From assembly GCA_037137375.1 (NCBI GenBank), contig JBAXKJ010000001.1, positions 62,001 to 126,000 of the forward strand: DNA of 64,000 nucleotides. Direction: 5' to 3'. Both the position numbers and the translations under genes were made by a program. Positions 18,415-28,478 of the stretch are shown here, piece by piece; position 1 is the stretch's first letter; the number at the start of each line of letters is the position of its first letter. This DNA comes from CAINVV01 sp037137375. GTDB taxonomy: Bacteria > Bacteroidota > Bacteroidia > Bacteroidales > Prolixibacteraceae. The notes beneath the pieces were generated by a model. The model saw only the letters and a program-made list of their open reading frames with translations. It had not been told where the DNA came from and did not search any database.

Positions 18415-20738
18415 TAGTGGCAGTATTTCCTGATCGCATCAAATATAACTTCTTTCTTGACTGGTTTGGCGATAAATTCATCGCAGCCTGCCGCCTTGGC
18501 TTTTTCCATATCTTCTGTCGAAGCAAAGGCAGTAAGTGCGATAATCGGCTTGTTTGGAAATTCTTTTTTAATGGCAAATGTTGTTTCAAGACCGTCCATC
18601 CATGGCATTCTTAGGTCCATAATAATCAAGTCATATGAATTCTTCCAGACCATTTCCAGGGCAATTTTACCGTTATTGGCATGATCAACAGATTTCACAC
18701 TGTTTCTTAATAAAATTTCGAGATAAAGGCAATTAACCATTTCGTCATCTACAATCAAAATGGCTAATTCACTCATTTTCCTAAATTTATCTTTTTCCTC
18801 AAATCGATGTTTAGCATCAGAGATATATAGTAAAGGAACGGTGAATGAAAATGCGGATCCCTTACCAAGTTCGGACTCAACATTTATTCGGCCATTCATC
18901 GATTCGACTAGTTTTTTTACAATGGAGAGACCTAGACCTGTTCCGCCTATCACCAGCGATAACACATTCTCTCCTCTGAAAAATGAATCAAAGATTTTTT
19001 CCTGTTCTTTGTGTGGGATACCAATACCGGTATCTTTTACCAGGAAGGTAATCTCCTCTAGATCGACATGAAATCCAAGTTGAATCCTTCCTTGAAAAGT
19101 ATAAGTGAGTGAATTGGTTGTGAGATTTACTAATATTTGTTTTATTTTCTCCAGGTCAGAGAAGACTGACAAATTTAACAACTCATCCGGGATTTCGGAT
19201 CGCAGTGAATTACCATTCTTCAATCCATAGGATTCAAAATTTCTGATCACATTAGCAATCAGGTCAGCCGGTTTAAATTCTTGTACTTCGAGGGGGATTT
19301 TTTCGCTTTGAAGCCTGGATAATTGTATCACATTCTCTATCAAAGAAAGAAGCTGATTGGAACTTTTTAAGATGATTTCAGCGTAGGAGTCTTTTTCATT
19401 TGAATCGGCTTCTGACATCAAACCTGCAAATCCCATAATATGATTCATTGGGGTTCGGATTTCATGGCTCATGTTATTTAGAAATGCGGTTTTGAGGTTG
19501 TTGCTCTCCTCTGCAAGCTCTTTGGCTTCAATGAGTTCCTGCCTCGATTTCCTCATATCTGTGATATCGATGGCAACACCTATTAAGGCTATTGGATTGT
19601 CACTATCGTCTCTTATGATGGAAGTGGAGAGCAGGATGGGAAAGAGTGTTCCATCTTTTCTGCGATTCATGATTTCACCTCTCCATCCTCCCTCAATTGT
19701 CTGAGGAAGAATATTTCTCACATGTTCGTATTCTATATCAGGAGCCCGTAATATACTGGTAGGTTGTCCAATTATCCCATCTAACGTGTATCCGTAGGTA
19801 TTCAGGAATGATTTGTTGACATAAATAATAGTGTCTTCTTTGTCTGTCACGGTGACACACTCGCTGATACTTTCAAGAGAGTGCGCCAGGAGTTGAATTC
19901 TTTTTTCCGACTCTTTTTTCTCCGTAATATCTTGAAATATCTCCAGCATGGCTTTCTTGCCCTTGTAAATCATCCCGGTATGACTGATCTGAAATGTCTT
20001 TCCGCCAAGAATACCATTGGTTTCGTAAAGACTGGTCTCCCTGACGGTTATTCCCTTTTTTAATGGACAGGTGCAGCACTGAATCTTATCATCCCGGTAG
20101 AGATTCCAGCATTTTTGTTTGAGAGCATCCTCTCCGCACAGGCTTTTAAGGTTGTCGCTTATGAATAGAATATTGCCTTCCTCGTCCACGATATCCATGC
20201 CAAATGGAATTGTATGCAGCATGGAATTCGTGAGCTCATTGCTTTGATACAATAATTCTTCAGCTTGTTTTCTCTCTCTCAACTCCTTTTCAAGTGCCTG
20301 AGTTCGTTCAGCAATCAGCGCGTTAAGATATTGTTTTTCGTCTTTTTGTTGTTGATAGTGTTTTTTTATGATGATCATTGCCTTAATCTGAGCGGTCAGC
20401 TCTGCCTCATCAATCGGTTTGGAAAGAAATGCATCGGCTCCAACTTCAAGTGCCTTAAACCGGCTCTTTCTGTCCCCACCCAATGCTGTCAGGAAAATGA
20501 CCGGGACTCCTGAGACCCTATCATCTGCCTTCAACCGGCGACATACTTCAAATCCGTCCATATCAGGCATCACAACATCCAGAAGAATAACATCCGGGTC
20601 GTTGGTGATAGCCAGTTCTATTCCTTTGAGTCCATTTAAGGCAGTGAACAGGACTGCATAAGGAAATGCGTCCTGAAGGATGGCTTTGAGGGTGACGAGA
20701 TTGTCGTGGTGGTCGTCTATGGCAAGAATCTTGATCAT
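18414..20738 (-). CDS. REC-PAS-PAS-kinase-REC hybrid histidine kinase
   Basis: The protein has 774 residues in this order: receiver (about 1-120, phosphoacceptor in VILLDVVMPDMDG), a coiled-coil linker, two PAS domains (the second with the PAC-like WRGEIMNRRKDGT), HisKA with FLNNMSHEIRTPMNHI, HATPase with DTGIGIP and GGTGLGLSIVKK, and a C-terminal receiver with LIIMDLRMPWMDG. It is soluble. Receivers at both ends suggest it takes phosphate from one partner and passes signal to another. The upstream hybrid kinase ends 10 bp before its start, and the downstream kinase overlaps its stop. Confidence 0.88.
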   Translation of the reverse strand: MIKILAIDDHHDNLVTLKAILQDAFPYAVLFTALNGLKGIELAITNDPDVILLDVVMPDMDGFEVCRRLKADDRVSGVPVIFLTALGGDRKSRFKALEVGADAFLSKPIDEAELTAQIKAMIIIKKHYQQQKDEKQYLNALIAERTQALEKELRERKQAEELLYQSNELTNSMLHTIPFGMDIVDEEGNILFISDNLKSLCGEDALKQKCWNLYRDDKIQCCTCPLKKGITVRETSLYETNGILGGKTFQISHTGMIYKGKKAMLEIFQDITEKKESEKRIQLLAHSLESISECVTVTDKEDTIIYVNKSFLNTYGYTLDGIIGQPTSILRAPDIEYEHVRNILPQTIEGGWRGEIMNRRKDGTLFPILLSTSIIRDDSDNPIALIGVAIDITDMRKSRQELIEAKELAEESNNLKTAFLNNMSHEIRTPMNHIMGFAGLMSEADSNEKDSYAEIILKSSNQLLSLIENVIQLSRLQSEKIPLEVQEFKPADLIANVIRNFESYGLKNGNSLRSEIPDELLNLSVFSDLEKIKQILVNLTTNSLTYTFQGRIQLGFHVDLEEITFLVKDTGIGIPHKEQEKIFDSFFRGENVLSLVIGGTGLGLSIVKKLVESMNGRINVESELGKGSAFSFTVPLLYISDAKHRFEEKDKFRKMSELAILIVDDEMVNCLYLEILLRNSVKSVDHANNGKIALEMVWKNSYDLIIMDLRMPWMDGLETTFAIKKEFPNKPIIALTAFASTEDMEKAKAAGCDEFIAKPVKKEVIFDAIRKYCH

Positions 20739-20748
20739 ATTTCTATAT

Positions 20749-23736
20749 TTAGGCTAATGGCAGGTGTCGGTTAATTACTGTCATCAGGTGATCGTTATCA
20801 ATCGGCTTCGAGACATATTCATTAAAACCGAAAGCCAGGAACTGCTCCCTGTCTCCTTTCATGGCACTGGCCGACAAAGCAATGATTGGAATATGTTTCA
20901 GTGATTCTTCTTTACGTACAGCAGCCAACGTCTCAATACCGTTCATTCCAGGCAATGCAATATCCATCAAAATGAGGTGTGGTTGATGGATGATGGCCTT
21001 TTCAAGCCCCTCAAGTCCGTTGGTTGCTCCAATAATTGTACCGATATCTTCCAGCAATGCTTTAACTGTTAGTAAATTATCTGGATTATCTTCGACAATT
21101 AGGATGACTGGAGTTCCGGTGATAGGTTTCAAAGGGGTATTGTACGCGGGCTTATTTTCCGATACCTCTAACTGTTTTGGAAAGGTCATACTGGTTACCG
21201 CCCCGATCAATTGTTCTTTGTTGATGTCCCCTTTTTGGATCAACTGGTGAACATGGTTGTGCTTCAGGAACGATAGCTCTTCTTTTGTTACATATTTGGC
21301 TGTCAGAATGATGACCGGGATACGGGATGTTTCTTCTTTCCCACGGATATTCTTCAGTACCTCGAAACCATCCACCTCGGGCATCATCAGGTCAAGGATC
21401 ATGGCATCCGGCATTTGACGTTCAATTTGTTCGAGCGCTTCTTTCCCATTTCTGGCAACTAAATAATTATACCCTTCTGCCTGAAGGATGTCTTTTAGCT
21501 GAAGGACGATCGCCTCGGAATCTTCAACAATCAGAATGGTCTTTTCACTCTTGGACTGCCTGGAGACTTCATTTAGTTCATAATCCTTTTCGTCATGAGA
21601 ATAAGTCCGTACTTCCTCTGTATTTACTATATAACTGATTCCTGGTTCTATAGGAAGTGTAATTGTGAAGACCGATCCTTTTCCCTTCTCACTGGTCACG
21701 GTGATATTACCACCAATAAACTCAGTATATTTTTTGGCAATAGATAATCCTAGGCCGGTACCCCCGTATTTCCTGGCATTGCTGTTGTCTGCCTGCCTGA
21801 ATTCCTCGAAAATGGTGGTCAGAAATTCTTCACCGATTCCAATTCCGGTATCCCTGACATCAATCTTAATAAATTGACTATCAGAATCTGCCGTAACCAT
21901 CACTTCGCCGACTTCCGTGAATTTGATGGCATTGGCAATAATATTCTGAAGAATATGCCTGCATTTTTCATAATCGCTCTGGATGGTGGGTAAACTATCC
22001 CCCAAATGGCAAGACAGTCCGATTCTTTTGTGTTTTGCTTGTGGTTCGATGAGTTCCACGACTTCTTCTATCAATTCTTTTATTTCAAACTTCGACGCTT
22101 TGAATTCTTCGAATCCGGCTTCAATTCGTGAAAGGTCCAGGATGTCATTGATCAGGGATAGCAACAGTTTTCCATTCCTTTCGATCACATCCAGGTAACT
22201 AAATTCTTCAACAGGTATCTTGTTGGCAAGTCTTCGGTTCAATACGCCTGACAAAGCAATAACTGAATTTAGTGGCGTGCGTAACTCATGGCTCATGTTA
22301 GACAGGAAACTGGATTTCATTTGATTGCTTTCCGCAAGCTGTCTTTTCTGCATCTCCAGTTCAGCATTTTGTTCGAAGAGTTCATTTGTCTGTACGGACA
22401 ATTCCTTCTTTTGAGATTCCAATTCCTGGTTCTGTATTCTAAGGTTGACAGACATTTTCTGGATGCGTTGATTGGCCAGCATGGCATTCATCCATGCCGA
22501 CAGGGCTCCCATCATGTTGTCTATCAGCCGCATCGTTATCTTATCATAGCTTTGTAGGGTGGACAGGGATATCATTGCGATGACTTCCTGCTTATCGATA
22601 ATTGGAATAGTGACTATTTCCTTGGGCATAAGAACTCCGCTGACTGTTACAAAAGAGACTTTGGAATCGTTGGAGATATGGGTAGTGTGTTCTATTTTTT
22701 TGGATACCAGTGCCTTACCGAATTCACCTTCATAATCCTTTGCCGAAAAGGATTTATGACCATTGGCAGGCATTCCAATTGATTCCAGATGTTCGAACGA
22801 TGTCTTCTGTTCATTGAGAATAAATATTGCCGCAACTTGTGAGCCAGTCAGTTGCATCAATGGCTCAAGGAGCTGAAGGAGGAAGTTTTTTGTCTCAAAC
22901 CCTTGAAGCATAACCGTATTCATTTTAACCGAACGTTCTTTAAAGGAAAATTCTTCCTGAATCGTTTCAGCCAGGTTGTTAAAAGAGGAAGAGAGAGAGC
23001 CCAATTCGTTATGCGAGGAAAAACTACTTCTGATGTCGAGATTTCCTTCACCAAATTGCTTGGTTGCCTGTGTGATAGCAAGGAGTGGTCGCTGGATATT
23101 TTTTATCAGCAGCAGAATAATCACGAAGGATAGAACCAGGATTAAAGATAGAAACGTTATCAATTGTTTGTCGAGCGACTTCTTTAATTCCTTAGAGTTA
23201 TTGAAGAGCTGGTCCGATTTACTTAGAGCGAAATCATCGATTATTTTGATATTTCTTAGCATCAAATCTCTTTGTATGTAGAGATCGCTCGATTGGTCCA
23301 GATTTTTCAAAGCTTCCTGTATATTTCCCTTAAGAACATACTCCTGGCCCCTGTCTATGAGAAGGATCCATTTCAGGTAGGATTGATGTGCCTCGCTTAC
23401 ATCGGAAGGCGGTCCAAGGTATTGATCCGACACAATATTAAAATTATTTTCGACTTCGTCCTTTGCAAGAAAGATGCTTGATGCAGCTGTTTGCTTGTCG
23501 GATGGTTCTTTTGCAAGTATCATATTTCGATATTCCAGCCGGATGGACAGAATACCGGAATTTATATTTCCGAGCGCCCTTCTGACCTTCATCGGATGTT
23601 CATAAATATCAGTTGTTTGCTGGGTAATCAGGTTGGATTGCCTCCAGGAAATGGCACCCAATACCACGATCAGGAATATGATTATTCCGAATCCGATTTT
23701 TAGCTGTAAGCCAATTTTGAGGTTATTAATTTCCAT
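20749..23736 (-). CDS. Membrane hybrid histidine kinase: HAMP-GAF-kinase-REC-REC
   Basis: The protein has 995 residues from the start I prefer at 23736 (MEINNLKIGLQLK); an in-frame ATG 15 codons upstream lies deeper inside cheR. One membrane segment (IGFGIIIFLIVVLGAI) is followed by a helical periplasmic domain like a four-helix-bundle sensor, a second segment (LSLILVLSFVIILLLI) and HAMP. Then come GAF, a long coiled coil rich in Gln/Glu, HisKA with FLSNMSHELRTPLNSV, HATPase, and two receivers (MILDLMMPEVDG; LILMDIALPGMNG). The start overlaps the end of cheR by 11 bp. This layout resembles chemosensory-like kinases that work with CheR. Confidence 0.87.
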   Translation of the reverse strand: MEINNLKIGLQLKIGFGIIIFLIVVLGAISWRQSNLITQQTTDIYEHPMKVRRALGNINSGILSIRLEYRNMILAKEPSDKQTAASSIFLAKDEVENNFNIVSDQYLGPPSDVSEAHQSYLKWILLIDRGQEYVLKGNIQEALKNLDQSSDLYIQRDLMLRNIKIIDDFALSKSDQLFNNSKELKKSLDKQLITFLSLILVLSFVIILLLIKNIQRPLLAITQATKQFGEGNLDIRSSFSSHNELGSLSSSFNNLAETIQEEFSFKERSVKMNTVMLQGFETKNFLLQLLEPLMQLTGSQVAAIFILNEQKTSFEHLESIGMPANGHKSFSAKDYEGEFGKALVSKKIEHTTHISNDSKVSFVTVSGVLMPKEIVTIPIIDKQEVIAMISLSTLQSYDKITMRLIDNMMGALSAWMNAMLANQRIQKMSVNLRIQNQELESQKKELSVQTNELFEQNAELEMQKRQLAESNQMKSSFLSNMSHELRTPLNSVIALSGVLNRRLANKIPVEEFSYLDVIERNGKLLLSLINDILDLSRIEAGFEEFKASKFEIKELIEEVVELIEPQAKHKRIGLSCHLGDSLPTIQSDYEKCRHILQNIIANAIKFTEVGEVMVTADSDSQFIKIDVRDTGIGIGEEFLTTIFEEFRQADNSNARKYGGTGLGLSIAKKYTEFIGGNITVTSEKGKGSVFTITLPIEPGISYIVNTEEVRTYSHDEKDYELNEVSRQSKSEKTILIVEDSEAIVLQLKDILQAEGYNYLVARNGKEALEQIERQMPDAMILDLMMPEVDGFEVLKNIRGKEETSRIPVIILTAKYVTKEELSFLKHNHVHQLIQKGDINKEQLIGAVTSMTFPKQLEVSENKPAYNTPLKPITGTPVILIVEDNPDNLLTVKALLEDIGTIIGATNGLEGLEKAIIHQPHLILMDIALPGMNGIETLAAVRKEESLKHIPIIALSASAMKGDREQFLAFGFNEYVSKPIDNDHLMTVINRHLPLA

Positions 23737-24574
23737 TGTAATATTTTTTGACTGATTTTTTAAATATGGCTGAATTTTCATACACCTCCTGAAAATTGCA
23801 TTTCAACAGAATATCCCGTTCTGTTTCTCCCGTAACCAGGAATGCTCCGGGAGACATGGTTTTGCTTATTTTGTCTATGATCGCCTTTCGGGATTCGGGC
23901 TTATAATAAAAGAGCAGATTGCTGCAAAAGACCAGATCGAAATTTCCGTATAAACTAGGCGCAGGGCATGATCGCTGGTCTGAAAGCAGATCAAAATGAG
24001 AGAAATCAACATATTGGCGAACTTTCGGCGAGATCTCATAATAATCCCCGAAAGGAGTGAAATAGTTTCTGATCCTTTTTAGCGTGACTTTGTTGAGCGA
24101 TCCTTGATCGTAAATGCCCTTTCGAGCCTTTTCCAGTTCCTCCATGTTATTGTCGGTAGCGAAGATGCTGATTTGAGGTTTTTCGACAAATGTTTCCGCC
24201 ATTTCATCGAAAAGTATGGCGAGACTATAGGATTCCTGGCCTGAGGCACATGCGGCCGACCATATTCTTAATCCGGATTCCTTCGTTTTCTTCTTATTTG
24301 ACCACATTTGCGGAAGAATAAACTGTTCAAGGAAGGCGAAGGTCAAAGGATTTCTGAAGAATTCACTGTATCCGATATGAAGGGATTCTGCGAAGTGAAA
24401 AGCCTCATTACGGTCATTTTTCAACAGGGTATAATAATCGGAGATGGATAAATTAGATCTGCCTGATCTCTTGTCTGCCATTGATTTAAGCAAAAAAGAG
24501 TGATCGTACGCAGATATATCAATCCCGTAAGAGTGCTTTAACTGTTCAATAATGTCATTAATATTTTTCTCCAT
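23726..24574 (-). CDS. cheR: CheR-type protein-glutamate methyltransferase
   Basis: The protein of 282 residues has the CheR layout: an N-terminal helical domain (1-75), then the SAM-binding domain with LRIWSAACASGQESYSLAIL, FATDNNMEEL, and FDLVFCSNLLFYY. CheR enzymes methylate glutamates on chemoreceptors or receptor-like sensors. No CheB, CheW or classical receptor is encoded nearby. It is the first gene of the operon with three kinases. The membrane hybrid kinase that follows, with its four-helix-like sensor domain and coiled coil, is a plausible target, but that is inference. Confidence 0.88.
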   Translation of the reverse strand: MEKNINDIIEQLKHSYGIDISAYDHSFLLKSMADKRSGRSNLSISDYYTLLKNDRNEAFHFAESLHIGYSEFFRNPLTFAFLEQFILPQMWSNKKKTKESGLRIWSAACASGQESYSLAILFDEMAETFVEKPQISIFATDNNMEELEKARKGIYDQGSLNKVTLKRIRNYFTPFGDYYEISPKVRQYVDFSHFDLLSDQRSCPAPSLYGNFDLVFCSNLLFYYKPESRKAIIDKISKTMSPGAFLVTGETERDILLKCNFQEVYENSAIFKKSVKKYYNGN

Positions 24575-24727
24575 ATAGGAACCATTATTGCAGCGTCTAG
24601 ATTCTTTTCCAGCAGTATAAAGATATAATTATTTAAAATCCCTCAATTTAGTACTTAACAATCCATGTAAGCAATTGTTTTACACTGGTTGCATTTTTTT
24701 CGCTCCTTAATCTTTCGGCTAAAAGGG

Positions 24728-24735
24728 TATCTTTG
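24728..24735 (+). promoter_or_regulatory. Candidate -7 promoter element for the ABC-F gene
   Basis: TATCTTTG, followed by CACC, is an exact TAnnTTTG match and lies 24 bp before the ATG at 24759. No clear -33 TTTG is visible at 19-21 bp. The 184 bp gap here also holds the control region of the divergent cheR operon. Confidence 0.5.
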
Positions 24736-24758
24736 CACCTTCAAAAAAATGGAAATTC

Positions 24759-26393
24759 ATGATTTCAGTCGACGGACTTACAGTGGAATTTGGTGGGACG
24801 ACACTCTTTTCTGATATATCTTTCGTGGTAAATGACAAGGACAGAATTGCGTTGATGGGGAAAAACGGTGCCGGCAAGTCGACGTTGCTGAAGATTATGG
24901 CAGGTGCCAAATCAGCCAGCAAGGGTCGGATTTCTGCCCCCAAAGATGCGGTGATTGCTTATCTGCCCCAGCATCTCCTGACCGAAGACAACCGGAGTGT
25001 ATTTGATGAGGCCGCTCAGGCTTTTTCGAGAATTCACGATATGGAGCGCGAAATTACGAGGCTTAACGACGAGTTGACAGTTCGGACAGACTATGAAACA
25101 GATAGTTACAATGAGATAATCGAGCGGGTTTCTGCGTTGAGTGAGATGTATTATTCGATCGAAGAGATCAATTTCGACGCGGAGATCGAGAAAATCCTGA
25201 TTGGGTTGGGCTTTTCGAGAGAAGATTTTTCCCGTCCAACCAGTGAATTCAGTGGAGGTTGGAGGATGCGGATCGAGCTGGCCAAGATTTTATTACAGAA
25301 GCCGGATCTTATCTTACTGGATGAGCCAACCAACCACATGGACATCGAATCGGTGCAGTGGCTCGAAGAATTTCTGGTAAACAGCGCAAAGGCTGTGATG
25401 GTGATTTCGCACGACCGTGCCTTCATTGATAATATTACCACCCGGACTATCGAGGTAACTATGGGACGGATATACGATTACAAGGTTAATTATTCGAAAT
25501 ATCTCGAGCTTCGGAAAGAGCGTCGCGAGCAGCAGCAGAAGGCTTTCGATGAACAACAGAAAATGATTGCCGAGACCACCGAATTTATTGAGCGTTTCAA
25601 GGGTACTTATTCCAAAACGCTGCAGGTACAATCGCGGGTGAAGATGCTTGAAAAATTGGAGATGGTGGAGGTTGACGAGGTGGATAGTTCTGCTTTGAGG
25701 CTAAGATTTCCACCTTCACCGAGGTCTGGCAATTATCCTGTGATTGTGGAGGATCTGACGAAGTTATATGGCGATCACCTGGTATTCAGAAATGCCTCCT
25801 TAACGCTCGAAAGGGGGGAGAAAATTGCCTTTGTGGGTAAGAACGGCGAAGGGAAATCTACCCTGGTAAAGGCGATCATGAATGAGATTGAATACCAGGG
25901 AAAGTTGACGCTTGGACACAATACTATGATCGGTTATTTTGCTCAGAATCAGGCATCTCTGTTGGATGAAGAGTTAACGGTTTTTCAGACTATCGACGAT
26001 GTGGCAGTCGGTGATATCCGTACAAAAATCAAGGATTTGCTTGGGGCTTTCATGTTTAGTGGAGACGATATTTTTAAAAAGGTCCGGATCCTTTCTGGTG
26101 GCGAGCGGACACGGCTGGCAATGGTCAAGCTCTTACTGGAGCCGGTGAACCTGCTGATATTGGATGAGCCTACCAATCACCTGGATATGCGCACCAAGGA
26201 GATCCTTAAGAGTGCTTTGAATGATTTTGATGGCACCCTGATTTTGGTTTCCCACGACCGTGATTTCCTTGACGGACTGGTTTCCAAGGTTTATGAGTTT
26301 GGAAACAAACAGGTAAAAGAGCATCTAGGCGATATTTACAGCTTCCTGCGAAAGAAAAAACTGGAGAATCTGAAGGAAATAGAACGGAAGTAA
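24759..26393 (+). CDS. ABC-F family ATPase (ribosome-associated type)
   Basis: The protein of 544 residues has two ABC domains and no membrane segment. Domain 1 has Walker A GKNGAGKST and signature FSGGWRMR, with LILLDEPTNHMD. Domain 2 has GKNGEGKST, LSGGERTR and LLILDEPTNHLD. The two are joined by the long charged helical linker (about 245-320, rich in Arg/Gln/Glu) that reaches into the ribosomal E site in ABC-F proteins such as EttA, Uup and YbiT. The role is in translation rather than transport. Subfamily cannot be fixed by eye; the length and short C-terminal tail are YbiT-like. Confidence 0.9.
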   Translation: MISVDGLTVEFGGTTLFSDISFVVNDKDRIALMGKNGAGKSTLLKIMAGAKSASKGRISAPKDAVIAYLPQHLLTEDNRSVFDEAAQAFSRIHDMEREITRLNDELTVRTDYETDSYNEIIERVSALSEMYYSIEEINFDAEIEKILIGLGFSREDFSRPTSEFSGGWRMRIELAKILLQKPDLILLDEPTNHMDIESVQWLEEFLVNSAKAVMVISHDRAFIDNITTRTIEVTMGRIYDYKVNYSKYLELRKERREQQQKAFDEQQKMIAETTEFIERFKGTYSKTLQVQSRVKMLEKLEMVEVDEVDSSALRLRFPPSPRSGNYPVIVEDLTKLYGDHLVFRNASLTLERGEKIAFVGKNGEGKSTLVKAIMNEIEYQGKLTLGHNTMIGYFAQNQASLLDEELTVFQTIDDVAVGDIRTKIKDLLGAFMFSGDDIFKKVRILSGGERTRLAMVKLLLEPVNLLILDEPTNHLDMRTKEILKSALNDFDGTLILVSHDRDFLDGLVSKVYEFGNKQVKEHLGDIYSFLRKKKLENLKEIERK

Positions 26394-26499
26394 GTTCATT
26401 TTAACGGTTACGTCGAAAAAATTGGGGTACTGATCGAAATAATTTTTCTGATTAAAGTTTGTGAACTACCTTTAGTTCTGCAAATTAAATTCAGCTATT

Positions 26500-27216
26500 A
26501 TGAACCGACCTCGAGTACTGATCTGTTTTCTGTTCATCCTGCTGGTTTCGGGATGTACTGATTTTTACATGATATGTTCCCTGAATCCTTTCTACCTCGA
26601 CAAAAACGTGACCCTGGTTCCTGAAATCGAAGGACGTTGGGGCGCCTTGCCGCTTCGGAACCCGATAAATTCGAAAGAAAAAGATAATAACATCTGGAAT
26701 CAGGCAGATACCACTTCCGTCTGGAAAATTGAAAGGCGGATCGCCAGAGACTCCTACAAAAACAAGCAAGGCAAAGATTCGGTCGTTTTCCGGCCAATGG
26801 ATTACTACCACGTCACCTTAATTAGTTCTGACGTTGATACCTCGAAATATAGTTTCAAGATGGTGCTTTTCCGGGTCAACAATGTGCTTTATGCTGACTT
26901 TATGCCGTTGGATAAATCGGGTCTTGAGAAGAGCCGCATGGCCTCCGAAAATTATTTCAGGATTCATACACTGGCCCGTCTGGTAATTCGGAACAATCAG
27001 CCGGAGCTCTCCTGGCTTGGGGCGGAATACATGAAAGAAATGATTGAGAATAAGCGTGTCAGAGTAAATTACAGATGGGTGCCCGATGCGAAAAGACTGC
27101 TGTTGACGGGTAGTTCTGAGCAGTTAACGGGTATGATTGATCGTTATGCGGATCAGACCAGGTTCATAGACTGGGATATGCAACCGGCTAAACTCAAGTT
27201 AAACCGAATTAAATAA
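26500..27216 (+). CDS. Lipoprotein of unknown function
   Basis: The protein of 238 residues has a clear lipobox (LLVSGC, Cys near residue 20), so it is a lipid-anchored envelope protein. I do not recognise a domain. The mature part starts TDFYMICSLNPFYLDKNVTLVPEIEGRWG and has a mixed beta pattern with WKIERR and VTLISSDVDTS. The EGRW and DYYHVTLI pieces recall small lipocalin-like envelope proteins, but weakly. It sits 7 bp before a LytS-type kinase and its LytTR regulator, so it may be part of their sensing or output. Confidence 0.7.
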   Translation: MNRPRVLICFLFILLVSGCTDFYMICSLNPFYLDKNVTLVPEIEGRWGALPLRNPINSKEKDNNIWNQADTTSVWKIERRIARDSYKNKQGKDSVVFRPMDYYHVTLISSDVDTSKYSFKMVLFRVNNVLYADFMPLDKSGLEKSRMASENYFRIHTLARLVIRNNQPELSWLGAEYMKEMIENKRVRVNYRWVPDAKRLLLTGSSEQLTGMIDRYADQTRFIDWDMQPAKLKLNRIK

Positions 27217-27223
27217 TTTTGCC

Positions 27224-28471
27224 ATGACCATAAATATTACCAAATATAGAAGTCAACTGGTGACGGCGATGCACCTGTTGTTCTGGATCCTCTCCATCAA
27301 TGTCTGGAATATTGTTTTTAATCCCGGGGTCGAGTCTACAGGAATCATTAATGGGGTGCAGGATTACTGGGCTGCATTGATGCTTCTTAACTTTATCTTC
27401 TATTTTTTCTGCTTGCTACCTTTCGTCTGGGCTCTTCCCAAAGCTCGAAAATGGCTGAAGATCTCTGCAACAGTGCTGTTTTTTTTGCCGATCATCTACC
27501 TCGTATATGAAAAATTTCTACCAGCTGCAAAAAGAGATGATGTCTCGGGTTTCACTGATTATTTCATAGCCGGATTTTTGTATGCCGTTGTATTTCATCT
27601 GACCATTGCCGGGGCTGTCTATTTCAACCTAAGGGTTCTGGTTAACAGATATTTGAAAATGAGCAAATTCGGACATTATATATGGTCTGTATTTGTTCTG
27701 ATCCTCTTGTCGGCGATTATCAATTATGCCCTTTTCAATTGGGTAATTGACAAGATCTTTCCTTCTTTATATTTTATTTCCTATTTTGAAGTCTGGGAGC
27801 TCATTGTTATTGTGTTTGGTTATCTGTTTTTTACCACCATCGTTTTGCTGATCTGGCAATATGCAGGGATGTTGATCGCCAATCGTGATAAGGCACAGCA
27901 TGAGCTTTTTGCATTGAAGGCTCAGATCAACCCGCATTTCCTTTTCAACAATCTGAATACCATTTATTCGATGGCTACGAACAATGACCTTAAAACTAAG
28001 GAGGTAATACTTCAATTATCTGATTTTTTGAGGTATGTGCTTTATGATACAGCCAGTGAATTCATCCCGCTTGAGAAAGAAGTTGAGATCATCAGGACAT
28101 ATGTCGAACTGCAGAAGGCTAGGATAGATCCGGAAATCATGGCGGTGAACCTCACAGTGGAGGGCGATTTCGGGGATACGCGAATTACTCCATTGCTGTT
28201 GTTACCCCTGGCTGAGAATTGTTTCAAGCATGGGATAGGAAAAGGTCCGGGTTCCATTGATCTGTATATCGGACTGGAGGGAAAGCGGCTGCATTTCGTT
28301 ACCTCGAATGCCGTTGCCATCCGTGAGAGAAATAGCGAAGGTGAGAATGGTGGCATTGGCATCAATAATGTTGAAAAACGATTAAATTTGTTGTATCCTG
28401 ACAGGCATGCGCTCGAATATGTTGAGAAAGAGGGGTTATGGAAGTTGGAGATGTTTATAGAACTAGGATAA
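27224..28471 (+). CDS. LytS/YehU-type sensor histidine kinase (His_kinase family)
   Basis: The protein of 415 residues has about six hydrophobic segments in the N-terminal 215 residues, then a short coiled coil and the His_kinase domain with ALKAQINPHFLFNNLNTI, where the histidine of NPHF is the phosphoacceptor. The HATPase region has PLAENCFKHGI and GGIGINNVEKRL. This type pairs with LytTR regulators; one follows after 7 bp. No ligand-binding domain beyond the membrane part is seen. Confidence 0.9.
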   Translation: MTINITKYRSQLVTAMHLLFWILSINVWNIVFNPGVESTGIINGVQDYWAALMLLNFIFYFFCLLPFVWALPKARKWLKISATVLFFLPIIYLVYEKFLPAAKRDDVSGFTDYFIAGFLYAVVFHLTIAGAVYFNLRVLVNRYLKMSKFGHYIWSVFVLILLSAIINYALFNWVIDKIFPSLYFISYFEVWELIVIVFGYLFFTTIVLLIWQYAGMLIANRDKAQHELFALKAQINPHFLFNNLNTIYSMATNNDLKTKEVILQLSDFLRYVLYDTASEFIPLEKEVEIIRTYVELQKARIDPEIMAVNLTVEGDFGDTRITPLLLLPLAENCFKHGIGKGPGSIDLYIGLEGKRLHFVTSNAVAIRERNSEGENGGIGINNVEKRLNLLYPDRHALEYVEKEGLWKLEMFIELG

Positions 28472-28478
28472 TTTGCCA

